The notes beneath the pieces are model-generated. The model did no database searches. It saw nothing but the letters and a program-made list of their open reading frames with translations, and had not been told where the DNA came from. Shown here piece by piece: positions 32,857 to 42,865 of a stretch of DNA of 64,000 nt (position 1 is the first letter of the stretch; each line of letters starts with the position of its first letter). Source of the DNA: Bradyrhizobium erythrophlei (GTDB lineage Bacteria > Pseudomonadota > Alphaproteobacteria > Rhizobiales > Xanthobacteraceae); NCBI RefSeq assembly GCF_900129505.1, contig NZ_LT670818.1:2604001-2668000 (forward strand), given 5' to 3'. The position numbers and the translations under genes are program-made.

Positions 32857-34961
32857 GCGAATTGTCGGCAAAGTCCGAGGTGCCAGCGTTCCGGATTGCC
32901 GCCGATATCGGCGGGACGTTCACCGACGTCGCATTGCTCGCCCCTAATGGCACGCTCTCGACCGCCAAGGTGCCGTCAACCCCGGATGACTATGCGCGCG
33001 GCGTACTCGACGGTTGCCGTGAAATCCTGTCCCGGGACGGCATTTCCCCAGGCAGCCTCGCCGAGGTGCTGCATGCCTCCACCGTGGCGACCAACGCCAT
33101 CCTCGAAGGCAAGGGCGCACGAACCGCGCTAGTCACGACCGAGGGGTTCCGCGATGTGCTGGAAATGCGGCGCATCCGCGTCCCCAGGCTTTACGAGCCG
33201 CTCTATCGCAAGCCAGCCCCTCTTGTTGCGCGCCGTTTCCGCTATGAGGTCCGCGAGAGGATAGGCCCGCGGGGCGAGGTTCTGGTGGCGTTGGACGAAG
33301 CCGGACTGGAGCGCATTGCCGAGGCGATCGCCGAAGCCGGTATCGAGGCCGTTGCCATTTGCTTTCTCCATTCCTACGCCAATCCGGCGCATGAGCGGCG
33401 AGCGGGCCAGATATTGCGCCAAAAGCTGCCGGGCCGCTTCGTCACATTGTCGGTCGACGTTCTACCGGAAATCCGGGAATATGAGCGCACCAGCACCACC
33501 GTCATCAACGCCTATGTGGCGCCTCCGGTCGGCTCCTATCTGCGCTCCCTGCGCAAGCGCCTGGATGGCGTCGGCATTTCGGCACCGCTGTTCATGATGC
33601 AATCGAGCGGCGGTATTCTCGATCTGGAATCGGTACTCCAGCGGCCGGCGCAAGTCGTCGAAAGCGGCCCTGCCGCAGGCGTGATCGGTGCCGGTTATGT
33701 CGGCCGGCTGGCCGGCTACGCCAACATCATCGCGCTCGATGTCGGCGGCACCACGGCCAAGGCCTCGGTGATCGAGAACGGCCGGCATCTGACCACAGAC
33801 GAATACGAAGTCGGGGGCGGTATCTCACTCAGCAGCCGTCTGGTGAAAGGTGGCGGCTATGCGCTGCGGCTTCCCGTCATCGATGTGTGCGAGGTCGGGA
33901 CCGGCGGTGGCAGCATCATCCGCCTCAACGCGGCTGGCAACATATCCATCGGCCCGCAGAGCGCCGGCGCGACGCCGGGTCCGGTTTGCTATGGACGCGG
34001 CGGCAACCTGCCGACCGTGACCGACGCCAACGTCGTGCTGGGCTATCTCAACCCGGAGGCGATCGCAGACGGGGTGGTCCCGATCCATGCCGCCGCCGCT
34101 CGCGATGCGCTGCAGAGGCAACTGGCCGATCCTTTGTGTCGGCCGGTGGAGGACATCGCCTACGGCGTTGTCGGCATCGCCAATGCGCTGATGGCGCGCG
34201 CGGTCCGCTCGGTCACGACGTCGCGCGGGCGCGACCCCCGCAAATTCATCCTGTTCGCCTTTGGCGGTGGCGGCGGGCTGCATGCCGTCGATCTCGCCGC
34301 TTCGCTCGGCATCGGTTGCGTCGTGGTGCCTCCGGCTGCGGGTGTGTTCAGCGCCTTCGGCCTGTTGTTCTCCGATATCGAATTCACCCAGTCGCAGGGC
34401 ATGCTGATCCCCTTGGATGCGGCCCAACCTGCGCGCGTTGCGGCGGCATTCGAGACCATCGAGCAGGAGGTCCTGCATCGGCTTGCCCGTCCGCCCGATA
34501 GCATTCGCCTTCGTCGTAGGGTCGATTTGCGCTATGCGGGACAGGCGTTCGAATTGACTGTCGACCTGCCCGAGGGCTTACTTGACGCCGATGCACTCGA
34601 CCGGCTCTCGGACGCGTTCGACGCGGAACATTACCGCACTTATGGCCACAGTCTGCCGCGTAGCCATGGTCGCGAAATTGTTGCCTTGCGCGTCGTCGGC
34701 ACGGTCATTGCCGAGCGGCCGGAGGCAAAGGCCGTTGCCGACGGCGGTGGCACGGCTGCAAACAATACAGCAACGAGGCGAGCCTATTTCGGTGAACATG
34801 GCTGGCTGGAGACGCCTGTTGTCGGCCGCGGCCGGCTGGCACGACCCGTGCTTGGACCGCTCATTGTCGAGGAGGCCGACAGTACGACCATCGTGCCGCC
34901 TGGCTGGCTGGCAAGCCTCGACGCGCGGCGCAACATCGTCATCGAACATCAGGCGGAGTGA
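32853..34961 (+). CDS. hyuA: Hydantoinase/oxoprolinase family protein, subunit A
   Basis: A 702-residue HyuA-type protein, of the ATP-dependent N-methylhydantoinase/5-oxoprolinase/acetone-carboxylase group. The N-terminal domain has ADIGGTFTDVALL; the middle has STTVINAYVAPP, LFMMQSSGGILDLES, ALDVGGTTAKAS and GPVCYGRGG, which are family hallmarks; the C-terminal domain follows from about residue 540. The ATG at 32853 overlaps the stop of the previous gene (ATGA); the longer open frame to 32706 is a shadow of that gene. It works with the B subunit encoded next. The substrate, a cyclic amide or similar, cannot be read from sequence. Confidence 0.88.
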   Translation: MSELSAKSEVPAFRIAADIGGTFTDVALLAPNGTLSTAKVPSTPDDYARGVLDGCREILSRDGISPGSLAEVLHASTVATNAILEGKGARTALVTTEGFRDVLEMRRIRVPRLYEPLYRKPAPLVARRFRYEVRERIGPRGEVLVALDEAGLERIAEAIAEAGIEAVAICFLHSYANPAHERRAGQILRQKLPGRFVTLSVDVLPEIREYERTSTTVINAYVAPPVGSYLRSLRKRLDGVGISAPLFMMQSSGGILDLESVLQRPAQVVESGPAAGVIGAGYVGRLAGYANIIALDVGGTTAKASVIENGRHLTTDEYEVGGGISLSSRLVKGGGYALRLPVIDVCEVGTGGGSIIRLNAAGNISIGPQSAGATPGPVCYGRGGNLPTVTDANVVLGYLNPEAIADGVVPIHAAAARDALQRQLADPLCRPVEDIAYGVVGIANALMARAVRSVTTSRGRDPRKFILFAFGGGGGLHAVDLAASLGIGCVVVPPAAGVFSAFGLLFSDIEFTQSQGMLIPLDAAQPARVAAAFETIEQEVLHRLARPPDSIRLRRRVDLRYAGQAFELTVDLPEGLLDADALDRLSDAFDAEHYRTYGHSLPRSHGREIVALRVVGTVIAERPEAKAVADGGGTAANNTATRRAYFGEHGWLETPVVGRGRLARPVLGPLIVEEADSTTIVPPGWLASLDARRNIVIEHQAE

Positions 34962-34966
34962 TCAAC

Positions 34967-36739
34967 ATGAAGGACGACGCCGTGGCCAGAACCGATCCGC
35001 TGCTTCTCGAGATCATCCGCAATGGTCTTGATACGGTCGCCGATGAAATGGCCCTGATTCTGATGCGGACGGCCTATTCGGCGATTATCCGGGATTCGAT
35101 GGACTATTCGACCGCCGTCTGCGACGCCGAAGGCCAGATCGTCGGACAGGGCCTGACGACGCCGATGCATCTCGGCAGTTTCTACGATGCAATGCGCCAT
35201 CTCATCACCCAGTATCAGGGCGACATATACGAAGGCGATCTGTTCATCGGCAACGATCCCTATCTGGCTAGCGGCCAGCACCTGCCGGACATCTACATCA
35301 TCCGTCCTTTCTTCCATGACGGCAGTCTGCAGGGCTGGGCCACGACGATCGCTCACCATGTCGATGTCGGCGGGCTGGTGCCCGGCAGCAATTCGATCGG
35401 CGCCACGGAAATATTCCAGGAGGGACTGCGGTTGCCGTTCCTGAAGCTGCGCGAACGCGGCGTTGATAACGCGGCGATCTGGAGCATCATCGAAGCGAAT
35501 GTCCGGGTTCCCGGTCTGGTGCTGGGCGACCTTCGTGCCCAGGTGTCCGCCGCCGAGGCTGGGCTGCGCGGCTTCGACGAGCTCTTCGGCCGCTATGGGG
35601 CCGAGCCGATGCGTCAGGCATTCGTCGATCTTCACGATCTCGCCGAGCGTATTGCGCGAATCTATATCTCGGCGATCCCGGACGGCGTCTACCGTTTCAC
35701 CGATCATATCGACGGGCTCGGCCAGGAACCGGAGCCCATCGTGCTCCAGGTGGAGATCACCGTGACGGGCGACGTGATCACAGCCGATTGGACCGGAACC
35801 GCGAAGCAGGTGCGCGGCGGCATCAACGCGCCGCTGTCCTTCACCAAGTCGAATGTCTATGCCGCGCTACGCTCGATCATGCCGCCGGATATGCCGAACT
35901 GCCACGGCTATACGCGTCCGATTACGGTGCTTGCGCCAGAAGGCACGCTGGTCAATTGCGTGTCGCCCGCTCCTTGCGGCGCGCGCGGCATTACCGGCTA
36001 TCGCATTGTCGATTGCATGTTCGGCGCGCTTGCTCCGGCGCTGCCAGACAAGCTAACGGCGGATGGCGCCGGCGGATCGACCCTCCCGACATTTGCCGGG
36101 CAAATCGACGGTGCGCCCTTCGTGTTTTCCGAATGCATCATGGGCACCTGGGGCGCCAGCCGCGACCATGACGGCCAGGATGGCGTGCCTCACATGGCGT
36201 CCAACCAGTCAAACGTGCCAATCGAGATGATCGAGGCGGATTTTCCACTGCGGATCGAAAGCTACGGTCTCGTCACGGATACGGGTGGCGCCGGCCGGCG
36301 GCGCGGCGGGCTCGCCTTGAAGCGCGACTACCGTATCCTGACAGACGATTGCTTTCTCGGCGTGCGCTCGGACAAACGCCGCTTTCCTCCGCATGGCCTG
36401 TTCGGCGGTGGCGAGGGCGCGCCATCGACCAATACCGTGGAGAAAGACAACGAACTGACCGTCGTTCCGACCCTGCCGACCGAACGAATCATGCTCGGCC
36501 AGGGAGCCGTCTTCCGCCATATGATGGCGGGCGGCGGCGGCTACGGGAATGCGCATGAGCGCGAACCCGAGCGCGTCCTCGACGATGTGCTCGACGGCAG
36601 AGTATCCGTGGGCGCCGCCCGGGATGTCTACGGCGTCGTGCTCACGCCTGGGGGCCGCGGCATCGACCGCGCAGCAACTGACCGCCTGCGCAGCGCGGGC
36701 ACGACCGACGAGAAGGATCGGCCATCGGAACGATCCTGA
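34967..36739 (+). CDS. hyuB: Hydantoinase/oxoprolinase family protein, subunit B
   Basis: A 590-residue HyuB-type protein, partner of HyuA. Family stretches include LLLEIIRNGLDTVADEMALILMRTAYSAIIRDSMDYSTAVCD at the N-terminus, GDLFIGNDPYLASGQHLPDIYI, HHVDVGG and GGGGGYGNAHERE-like sequence near the C-terminus. ATG 34967 is chosen, with a GGAG site nine bases upstream; a GTG at 34958 overlapping the hyuA stop is the alternative. Together A and B would use ATP to open a cyclic amide. Confidence 0.88.
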   Translation: MKDDAVARTDPLLLEIIRNGLDTVADEMALILMRTAYSAIIRDSMDYSTAVCDAEGQIVGQGLTTPMHLGSFYDAMRHLITQYQGDIYEGDLFIGNDPYLASGQHLPDIYIIRPFFHDGSLQGWATTIAHHVDVGGLVPGSNSIGATEIFQEGLRLPFLKLRERGVDNAAIWSIIEANVRVPGLVLGDLRAQVSAAEAGLRGFDELFGRYGAEPMRQAFVDLHDLAERIARIYISAIPDGVYRFTDHIDGLGQEPEPIVLQVEITVTGDVITADWTGTAKQVRGGINAPLSFTKSNVYAALRSIMPPDMPNCHGYTRPITVLAPEGTLVNCVSPAPCGARGITGYRIVDCMFGALAPALPDKLTADGAGGSTLPTFAGQIDGAPFVFSECIMGTWGASRDHDGQDGVPHMASNQSNVPIEMIEADFPLRIESYGLVTDTGGAGRRRGGLALKRDYRILTDDCFLGVRSDKRRFPPHGLFGGGEGAPSTNTVEKDNELTVVPTLPTERIMLGQGAVFRHMMAGGGGYGNAHEREPERVLDDVLDGRVSVGAARDVYGVVLTPGGRGIDRAATDRLRSAGTTDEKDRPSERS

Positions 36740-36800
36740 AGCTGCTTCGTGAACGGCTACACCGCCGTTTGACGGCTACTAATCCGGAAAGCCAATACGA

Positions 36801-38273
36801 ATGCTGATTGCCGATTCCTTCTCGTCCACCCGGCGTCCGGTTCTGTTCGGCAATGGCGCGGTTTCGGCCGCGCACCCGCTGGCTGTCGCTGCGGGTCAGG
36901 TGATGCTGGCTGCCGGCGGCTCGGCGGCGGATGCGGTTATCGCCGGCCAGGCCGTCATGTGCGTGCTCACCCCGGATGATTGCGGCCTCGGCGGAGATGC
37001 CTTGTGCGTGATCCGGTTGCCAGACGGCAACGTGACTGCCGTGAATGGCACCGGTGCCTCACCCTTACACATGGTGCGCGCGGACGATGACGGCGGCAAC
37101 AGCGTTACAGTGCCCGGTATTGTCGATGCCTGGCAAACCATGAGCCGCCAGTGGGGACGCCTGCCGCTCGCCACGGTGCTCGCGCCGGCCGTGAAAATCG
37201 CGCATGACGGCGCACGCCGCGGCCCGCGTCTCGCCGAAACATTTCAGCGCTATTCGGGCCGGCTGGTTCGCGGCGGCGCCGCGGCGTGGCCGATGTTGAC
37301 CGCGCCGGTCGGCTCGATCGTCAGGCAGCCCGAGCTTGCCGCGCTGCTTGCCGATATCGGCCGGCTGGGACGGGCCGCCTTCTATGAAGGGCCTATCGCC
37401 GAAGGTATCGTCGAAGCCGTTCACCTGGGCGGCGGCGTGCTCGATGCCGCCGACCTTGCGCTGCACGGGACGGTAGTCGCCGCGCCGGTCACGACGACAT
37501 GGCGGGGCCGCAAGGTGCATGTCCAGCCACCCGTCTCGCAGGGCGTCCTGCTTTCCATGGCGCTCGCCGGCGAGGAGCGTCTTGGCCCCTTGGAGGCTCG
37601 ACAGCGCGACCATGCCTGCGTCGAGCTGACGCAAAGTAGCTTTGCCTATCGTGATCGTGTCAGCGAGGGCGCAGCCCTGCTTGCCGTGCCATTGCCTGTC
37701 GATCTCGACAGGGCGAGCCGCCGGGGTGGGCCGCGCGCCTATTTGCATACTGCCGGCGTGGCGGCATCGGACGCCTTCGGCATGACCGTGTCGTCGCTCA
37801 TCAGCGTGTTCGACAATTTCGGTTCAGCAATCTACGTTCCTGCAGGCGGCTTCACTCTCAACAACCGTGCGGCGGGCTTTACCTCGCCCCCCAACGAGTG
37901 CGCAGGCGGCAAGCGGCCTGTGCATACGCTCGCGCCGGTGCTGATCGAAACCGAGCACGGCTGCGTCGCCTTGGCGACGCCCGGCGCGGATGGACAAATT
38001 CAGACCTTGCTGCAATTGTTGAGCGCAATATTCGTGGAAGGCGCCGATATCGCCAGCGCTATCGCGCAACCGCGCTGGCGAAACGAAAACTCACGCCTGC
38101 TGGTGGAGAGTGCGCATCCTCATCTCAACGGCCTTGCAGACTATGGACATGACGTCATCCCGATCGAGGATGGCGATCCGCGCTTCGGCGCGATCGTTTG
38201 CGCGGGTATCGAGCAGGGGCAACCGTTTTGCTGCGCGGATTGGCGCCGCCAGACCTGGGCGGGCGTCGTCTAG
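36801..38273 (+). CDS. Gamma-glutamyltransferase-like Ntn-hydrolase
   Basis: A 490-residue gamma-glutamyltranspeptidase homologue. No signal peptide is apparent, so it is probably cytoplasmic, unlike classical periplasmic GGT. The N-terminal stretch AAHPLAVAAGQVMLAAGGSAADAVIAGQAVMCVLTPDDCGLGGD fits GGT (residues ~20-65). The autoprocessing nucleophile would be the Thr in LHTAGVAASDAFG; the usual second residue pattern of the family (TTHxSVVD) is altered. Later blocks NNRAAGF and LATPGADGQIQTLLQ match GGT's small-subunit motifs. It ends where a truncated aldo/keto reductase begins. With HyuAB it suggests hydrolysis of a gamma-glutamyl or N-acyl bond. Confidence 0.82.
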   Translation: MLIADSFSSTRRPVLFGNGAVSAAHPLAVAAGQVMLAAGGSAADAVIAGQAVMCVLTPDDCGLGGDALCVIRLPDGNVTAVNGTGASPLHMVRADDDGGNSVTVPGIVDAWQTMSRQWGRLPLATVLAPAVKIAHDGARRGPRLAETFQRYSGRLVRGGAAAWPMLTAPVGSIVRQPELAALLADIGRLGRAAFYEGPIAEGIVEAVHLGGGVLDAADLALHGTVVAAPVTTTWRGRKVHVQPPVSQGVLLSMALAGEERLGPLEARQRDHACVELTQSSFAYRDRVSEGAALLAVPLPVDLDRASRRGGPRAYLHTAGVAASDAFGMTVSSLISVFDNFGSAIYVPAGGFTLNNRAAGFTSPPNECAGGKRPVHTLAPVLIETEHGCVALATPGADGQIQTLLQLLSAIFVEGADIASAIAQPRWRNENSRLLVESAHPHLNGLADYGHDVIPIEDGDPRFGAIVCAGIEQGQPFCCADWRRQTWAGVV

Positions 38274-38276
38274 ACG

Positions 38277-38876
38277 CGGCGTCACGGCGTCGCCAATTTC
38301 TTCGAGTGGGAAATCTGCGAGGCGCAGTGGACCGTGGAGAAATACAATCTGCAGAAATTCATCTCAGCGCAGGATCACTACAGCTTGCTGTATCGTGACA
38401 TCGAAAAACGCATGGAGCCATTCTGCGTCAAATACGGTATCGGCATGAATTCGTATTTTCCGCTGGCGGGGGGACTGCTGACCGGCATGTATAAGCGCGA
38501 TGCGGCGGCAACCCCGGGGACCCGTGCAGCCGCGAGCCCGAACTATGCGGCGTGGAACAGCAAACGAAATTGGGATGTTCAGGAGAATCTCAAGGCATTT
38601 GCGGAGCAAAGGGGATGGACGCTTCCGCAGATGTCCCTGGCGTGGCTGCTATCGCGCCCGGCGATGTCGACCATTATCGCCGGAGCCGACAGGACTGAGC
38701 ACATTGCCCAGAATATCAAGGCGCTGGAAATCAAATTCACGCCCGACGACCTGATCGAGATCGACCGTCTGACGCTGGTGGACGAGGATCGCAGCGTGGC
38801 GCCAGTTTATCGCAAGCTCCGACCTGAAAAGGTCCACGAATTCGAGCCGATGCACGTCGTAAGAAACCGAAGTTGA
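38277..38876 (+). pseudogene. Truncated aldo/keto reductase, C-terminal half
   Basis: From just after the GGT stop codon the frame reads ...HGVANFFEWEICEAQW, then VEKYNLQKF, ALWQ-less AKR sequence through YFPLAGGLLTGMYKRD and SLAWLLSRPAMSTIIAGADR to a normal C-terminus. This is the second half of an aldo/keto reductase (from the conserved V/S-N-F segment after the fifth strand). The catalytic N-terminal half with the Tyr and Lys is missing and there is no plausible start before a GTG at 38334. The break falls at the edge of the GGT gene, so the GGT operon probably replaced the missing half by recombination. Confidence 0.8.
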
Positions 38877-39938
38877 AGGGCAAGATGCGAGAACCAACGA
38901 TGTACTCGATCCATGAACCGCTAGTTGCTTAGCTCGCGTCAGCCGAATGGCCGCGCAAAGCGGACGTTCCTTAGTACGCCGCTGTCAGCTATGGGCTAAT
39001 TTCGAAGACAAAAAGTAAGAACAGCAGGTCCTTCCTCACAAGGCATCCATGAGCTCGCGGACCTGCGGAAGCTGACCGCGAGAATAGCCTTTCGATACCG
39101 CCGCCCTCAGCTCTTCGAACCTGAGCCCCAAGAAGTCGTTGGCCGCGATCAGTCCCTTCCACCGTCTTGCGAGCGTCGCCGCCGCCGGCGGGCATGCCCT
39201 GATCGGCGGCCGCGTCTAGGTCGACGGAAGATGGCGCAGAGGCTTGGGGCGCAGCGGGCGCACGGGATGGGCTGATGGCTGGTAGCCAGGACCGTAGGTT
39301 CCTACGTGCTGGAATGAAAAACAGCTTGTACATCAATGGGGATTGACTGACACTCTCTCTGCCAGCATGCCCAAGACGTGTATTCTCCGGGCGAACTCAT
39401 TGGCAGTTAGGCCCAGTAGCCGTGGCCATTTCTAATTTGAGCGCCGGACCCCCAAACGGCAGAGCCGCCCTTTATTCTCCGAAGGGCCGGTTTCTCTCCG
39501 AACCTCTGGACTCCACCCATTCGGTACGGTTCTCGAAATTCGATCGTTTCGAGTTACTTATGAGCCTCAGCGGAAAGTGGTTCGGCCGTTTCTCACGGAT
39601 AAGCGATCGTGTTCGCCTCGGAGGTATTTTCTCAGATGGAGGTCTTGCCGAACTTGCCAGCGCCAACGCGCGGCAGACCCATTCCTAGGCTCAAATCCTG
39701 GAAGTCGATAGTTGCCGCGCTCGCCGGATTTAACTCCAATCCGCATATTTTAGTGGTAGTCACGTCGCAACTTGATTTCTACCATTTTCCGGTAGCTCCA
39801 TCGCACTTTCATTAATATCATCTGAAATCACGACTTCAGCCTCAAGCAAGCTGTGAGTAAGGCTCGCGCGGCTTGATTGGCTGTTGTCTCGGCAAGGACC
39901 ACCAAGAGTCCGGCACGGCAGAATTTCGGGAGGACGCT
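38877..39938. other. Long non-coding stretch between operons
   Basis: About 1.06 kb without a supported gene. On the minus strand, around 39042-39190, a short frame (about 50 codons ending ...GYSRGQLPQVRELMDAL) looks protein-like but is stopped at its beginning by TAG, so it may be a remnant of a lost gene; its family was not recognised. The base composition falls in the right half (39340-39870), which probably includes the promoter of the flavoprotein operon. A GGGAGG site lies just before 39939. Confidence 0.5.
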
Positions 39939-41339
39939 ATGGGAATTCCGGTCGGCGCGGCGGCCGTCATCGACCGCCTCGCGGGGATGGTCGGCGCGCG
40001 TGTGACCACCGCCCGCGGCGTCCTGGACGAGCACGGCCGCAGCGAGGCCTATCATGCGAACCAGCCGCCCGACGTCGTGATATTTCCGGAGGCCACGCAG
40101 GAGGTGGCGCAGATCGTCGCGCTATGCGCGACTGCCGGCATGCCGATCGTAGCGTTTGGCGCCGGAACTTCGCTGGAAGGCAACACTGCGGCGGTCGCCG
40201 GAGGACTCTGCTTCGATTTTTCGCGAATGAACAGGATTCTAAGGCTGAACGACAAGGATATGGATGTCGTCGTGCAGCCGGGCATTACGCGCAAGCAGCT
40301 CAATGCGCAACTGCGGGACACCGGCCTGTTTTTTCCGATCGATCCCGGCGCTGATGCGTCGATTGGCGGCATGGCGGCGACGCGCGCCTCCGGCACGATG
40401 GCGGTGCGCTACGGGACGATGAAGGACAACGTGATGGCGCTGGAGGTGGTGCTGGCGGACGGACGCGTGATTCGCACCGGCCGGCGCGCGCGAAAGTCAT
40501 CCGCCGGTTATGACCTGACGCGATTATTCGTCGGCTCTGAGGGAACGCTGGGGATCATCACTGAAGTAACGTTGAAGCTGCATCCTTGGCCGCAGGCGAT
40601 CTCGTCCGCCGTGTCCAGCTTCGGCGCCTTGCACGACGCAGTCGAAACCGCAATCGAGATCATCCAGTCCGGCATTCCGGTGGCGCGGATTGAACTGCTC
40701 GACGAAGTGATGATGCGCGGCATCAATGGCCATTTCGGACTCGCCTATCGTGAGGCGCCGACACTGTTCTTCGAATTTCACGGCACCGAGGCTGGCGTTG
40801 CCGAACAGGCGGAATTCGCCGAGGCGACCGCCGCAGAGCACGGCGGGCTCGGTTTCGAGTGGGCGCAACTGCCCGAAGAGCGCACGCGACTATGGCGCGC
40901 CCGCGATAACACGCTCTATGCGGGGTTGAGCCTGAGACCTGGCGCGCGCGCTATGATAACCGATGTCTGCGTGCCGATCTCGCGGCTTGCGGAATGCCTG
41001 GTTGAAACGCGGCGCGAAGTCGACGCCCTCGGGATGATCGCCCCAGTCGTCGGCCATGTCGGCGACGGCAATTTTCACATGTTGATCCTGATCGATCCCG
41101 CCAATGCCGAGGAGATCGCCCGCGCTAAGGCCCTGCACGCGCGCATGGTCGCGCGTGCCATCGCAATGGAGGGCACCTGCACCGGCGAACACGGCATCGG
41201 GCTTGGCAAGATCGACTTCTTGAAGGACGAACTCGGCGAGGCCGTCGATGTCATGCGCAGCATCAAGGCCGCGCTCGATCCCCTGGGATTGATGAATCCG
41301 GGCAAGATCTTTCGGTCTTCGCTGGAGCCGCGCGCATGA
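39939..41339 (+). CDS. FAD-linked 2-hydroxyacid dehydrogenase (GlcD/D-lactate dehydrogenase family)
   Basis: A 466-residue flavoprotein of the FAD-binding_4/FAD-oxidase_C family. The FAD site is seen in PIVAFGAGTSLEGN and PGADASIGGMAATRASGTMAVRYGTMKDNVM; the C-terminal cap has the metal-binding HVGDGNFHM, TGEHGIGLGK and the ending LMNPGKIF. It oxidises D-lactate, glycolate or another D-2-hydroxyacid, passing electrons to a cytochrome or quinone. ATG 39939 follows a GGGAGG site; the open frame extends to 39873 without support. Its stop overlaps the transporter ATPase start (ATGA), so oxidation and import are coupled; the imported compound may be, or give rise to, the hydroxyacid. Confidence 0.85.
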   Translation: MGIPVGAAAVIDRLAGMVGARVTTARGVLDEHGRSEAYHANQPPDVVIFPEATQEVAQIVALCATAGMPIVAFGAGTSLEGNTAAVAGGLCFDFSRMNRILRLNDKDMDVVVQPGITRKQLNAQLRDTGLFFPIDPGADASIGGMAATRASGTMAVRYGTMKDNVMALEVVLADGRVIRTGRRARKSSAGYDLTRLFVGSEGTLGIITEVTLKLHPWPQAISSAVSSFGALHDAVETAIEIIQSGIPVARIELLDEVMMRGINGHFGLAYREAPTLFFEFHGTEAGVAEQAEFAEATAAEHGGLGFEWAQLPEERTRLWRARDNTLYAGLSLRPGARAMITDVCVPISRLAECLVETRREVDALGMIAPVVGHVGDGNFHMLILIDPANAEEIARAKALHARMVARAIAMEGTCTGEHGIGLGKIDFLKDELGEAVDVMRSIKAALDPLGLMNPGKIFRSSLEPRA

Positions 41340-42865
41340 GCGCCGCCGTTCAATCCGCAGGCGACGCACCAATGACGACGCCGCTATTTGAATTGCGCGG
41401 CATCAGCAAGGAATTTCCCGGCGTCAAGGCGCTGGACGACGTGTCCTTTGCGGTGTGGCCGGGAGAGGTCCACATGCTGCTCGGCGAAAACGGCGCCGGC
41501 AAATCCAGCCTGATGAAGGTGTTGTGCGGCGCCGATAGCGCCAACGGAGGCGAATTTTACTATAAGGGCGACAAGGTCTCGATCTCCTCCGCCGCCGACG
41601 CAAGAAAACTCGGCATCGCCGTGATCTTCCAGGAGTTCTCGCTCGTCCCCTATCTCGATATCGCGCAGAACATCTTTCTCGGCCGCGAGCCGTCCGGCCG
41701 CATCCCCGGGACAATCGACCGCCGACGGATCTTGCGCGATGCCCGGCGCATTCTGGACACGATCGGTTTCAACATCGATCCGTCGGTCCTCGTGGAAAGG
41801 CTCGGCGTCGCCCAGCAGCAGATGGTGGAAATTGCCAAGGCCATTAGCCAGAACGCCCGTATACTGGTGATGGACGAGCCGACCGCGGCGTTGTCGGATC
41901 ACGAGACTGAACTGTTGTTCGCGCTGATTGCGCGCTTGAAGACCGATGGTGTCGCCATCGTCTATATCTCGCACCGTATGGCCGAAGTCTTCGCATTGGG
42001 CGATCGCATCACCGTGCTGCGCGATGGGCGCCGCATCGACGAGATCCGCCCCGGCGACGCATCGCCGGATCAGCTAGTGCGCATGATGGTCGGCCGCACC
42101 GTCGACACGAGCTATCCGCGCCATTTTGCGGAAACGCCCGGGAAAGTGCTGCTCGAGGTCAAGGGTTTGGCAGCGGCAAGCGGGATATCAGATATCGATC
42201 TCGAGGTCCGCGCAGGCGAGATTGTCGGGCTTTGCGGTCTCGTCGGGTCCGGACGGACCGAAGTGGTGCGCGCGATTTTCGGCGCGGACAAGGTGACCGC
42301 AGGCGAGATCATCTTCGACGGGCAGCGGACGTCGGGGGGCCCCGACCGGGCCGCCCGGCGCGGGATCGCGCTGATCCCCGAAAACCGAAAGAGCGAGGGG
42401 CTCGCGCTCTTGCGCTCGGTCGCCGACAATCTCGTCGTATCCGCACTACGTAAGTTGTTTCCCTCTCATCTGTTCGAGCCGCGCCGAGCCCAGCGCGTTG
42501 CAGACGGGCTGGTCAAGCAACTGCGTATCGGAACACCAACGTCCAGGCAGACGGTGGGCCTGCTGTCCGGAGGCAACCAGCAGAAAGTCGTGATCGGAAA
42601 ATGGCTCGCGACCGGGGCAAAACTGTTCATCTTCGATGAACCGACGCGCGGCATCGATGTCGGTGCCAAATCGGAAATCTTCGCGCTGATCGATCGGCTG
42701 GTCGCTGACGGCGCGGCCGCTTTGATGATTTCATCGGAGCAGGCGGAAATCTGCCACGTCTGCGACCGCGCCTATGTGATGCGGGAAGGCCGGATCGCGG
42801 GGCAATTGTCGCGCGCCGAACTGACGGAGGAAAACATCGTGAGACTAGGGATGCATCATGCGTGA
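41336..42865 (+). CDS. Sugar-type ABC transporter ATP-binding protein (RbsA family)
   Basis: A 509-residue ATPase with two nucleotide-binding domains, as in RbsA/XylG/MglA. The first has an intact Walker A (GENGAGKSS near residue 49) and signature LGVAQQQMVEIAKAIS. The second has the usual degenerate P-loop (GLVGSGRTE) and the signature LSGGNQQKVVIGKWL. The start codon overlaps the flavoprotein stop, and the gene overlaps the first permease by eight bases. Confidence 0.9.
   Translation: MSAAVQSAGDAPMTTPLFELRGISKEFPGVKALDDVSFAVWPGEVHMLLGENGAGKSSLMKVLCGADSANGGEFYYKGDKVSISSAADARKLGIAVIFQEFSLVPYLDIAQNIFLGREPSGRIPGTIDRRRILRDARRILDTIGFNIDPSVLVERLGVAQQQMVEIAKAISQNARILVMDEPTAALSDHETELLFALIARLKTDGVAIVYISHRMAEVFALGDRITVLRDGRRIDEIRPGDASPDQLVRMMVGRTVDTSYPRHFAETPGKVLLEVKGLAAASGISDIDLEVRAGEIVGLCGLVGSGRTEVVRAIFGADKVTAGEIIFDGQRTSGGPDRAARRGIALIPENRKSEGLALLRSVADNLVVSALRKLFPSHLFEPRRAQRVADGLVKQLRIGTPTSRQTVGLLSGGNQQKVVIGKWLATGAKLFIFDEPTRGIDVGAKSEIFALIDRLVADGAAALMISSEQAEICHVCDRAYVMREGRIAGQLSRAELTEENIVRLGMHHA

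Noticed and set aside
39422..39688. Short plus-strand open frame in the long intergenic stretch
   Set aside because: There is no ribosome-binding site or domain; its composition looks random.
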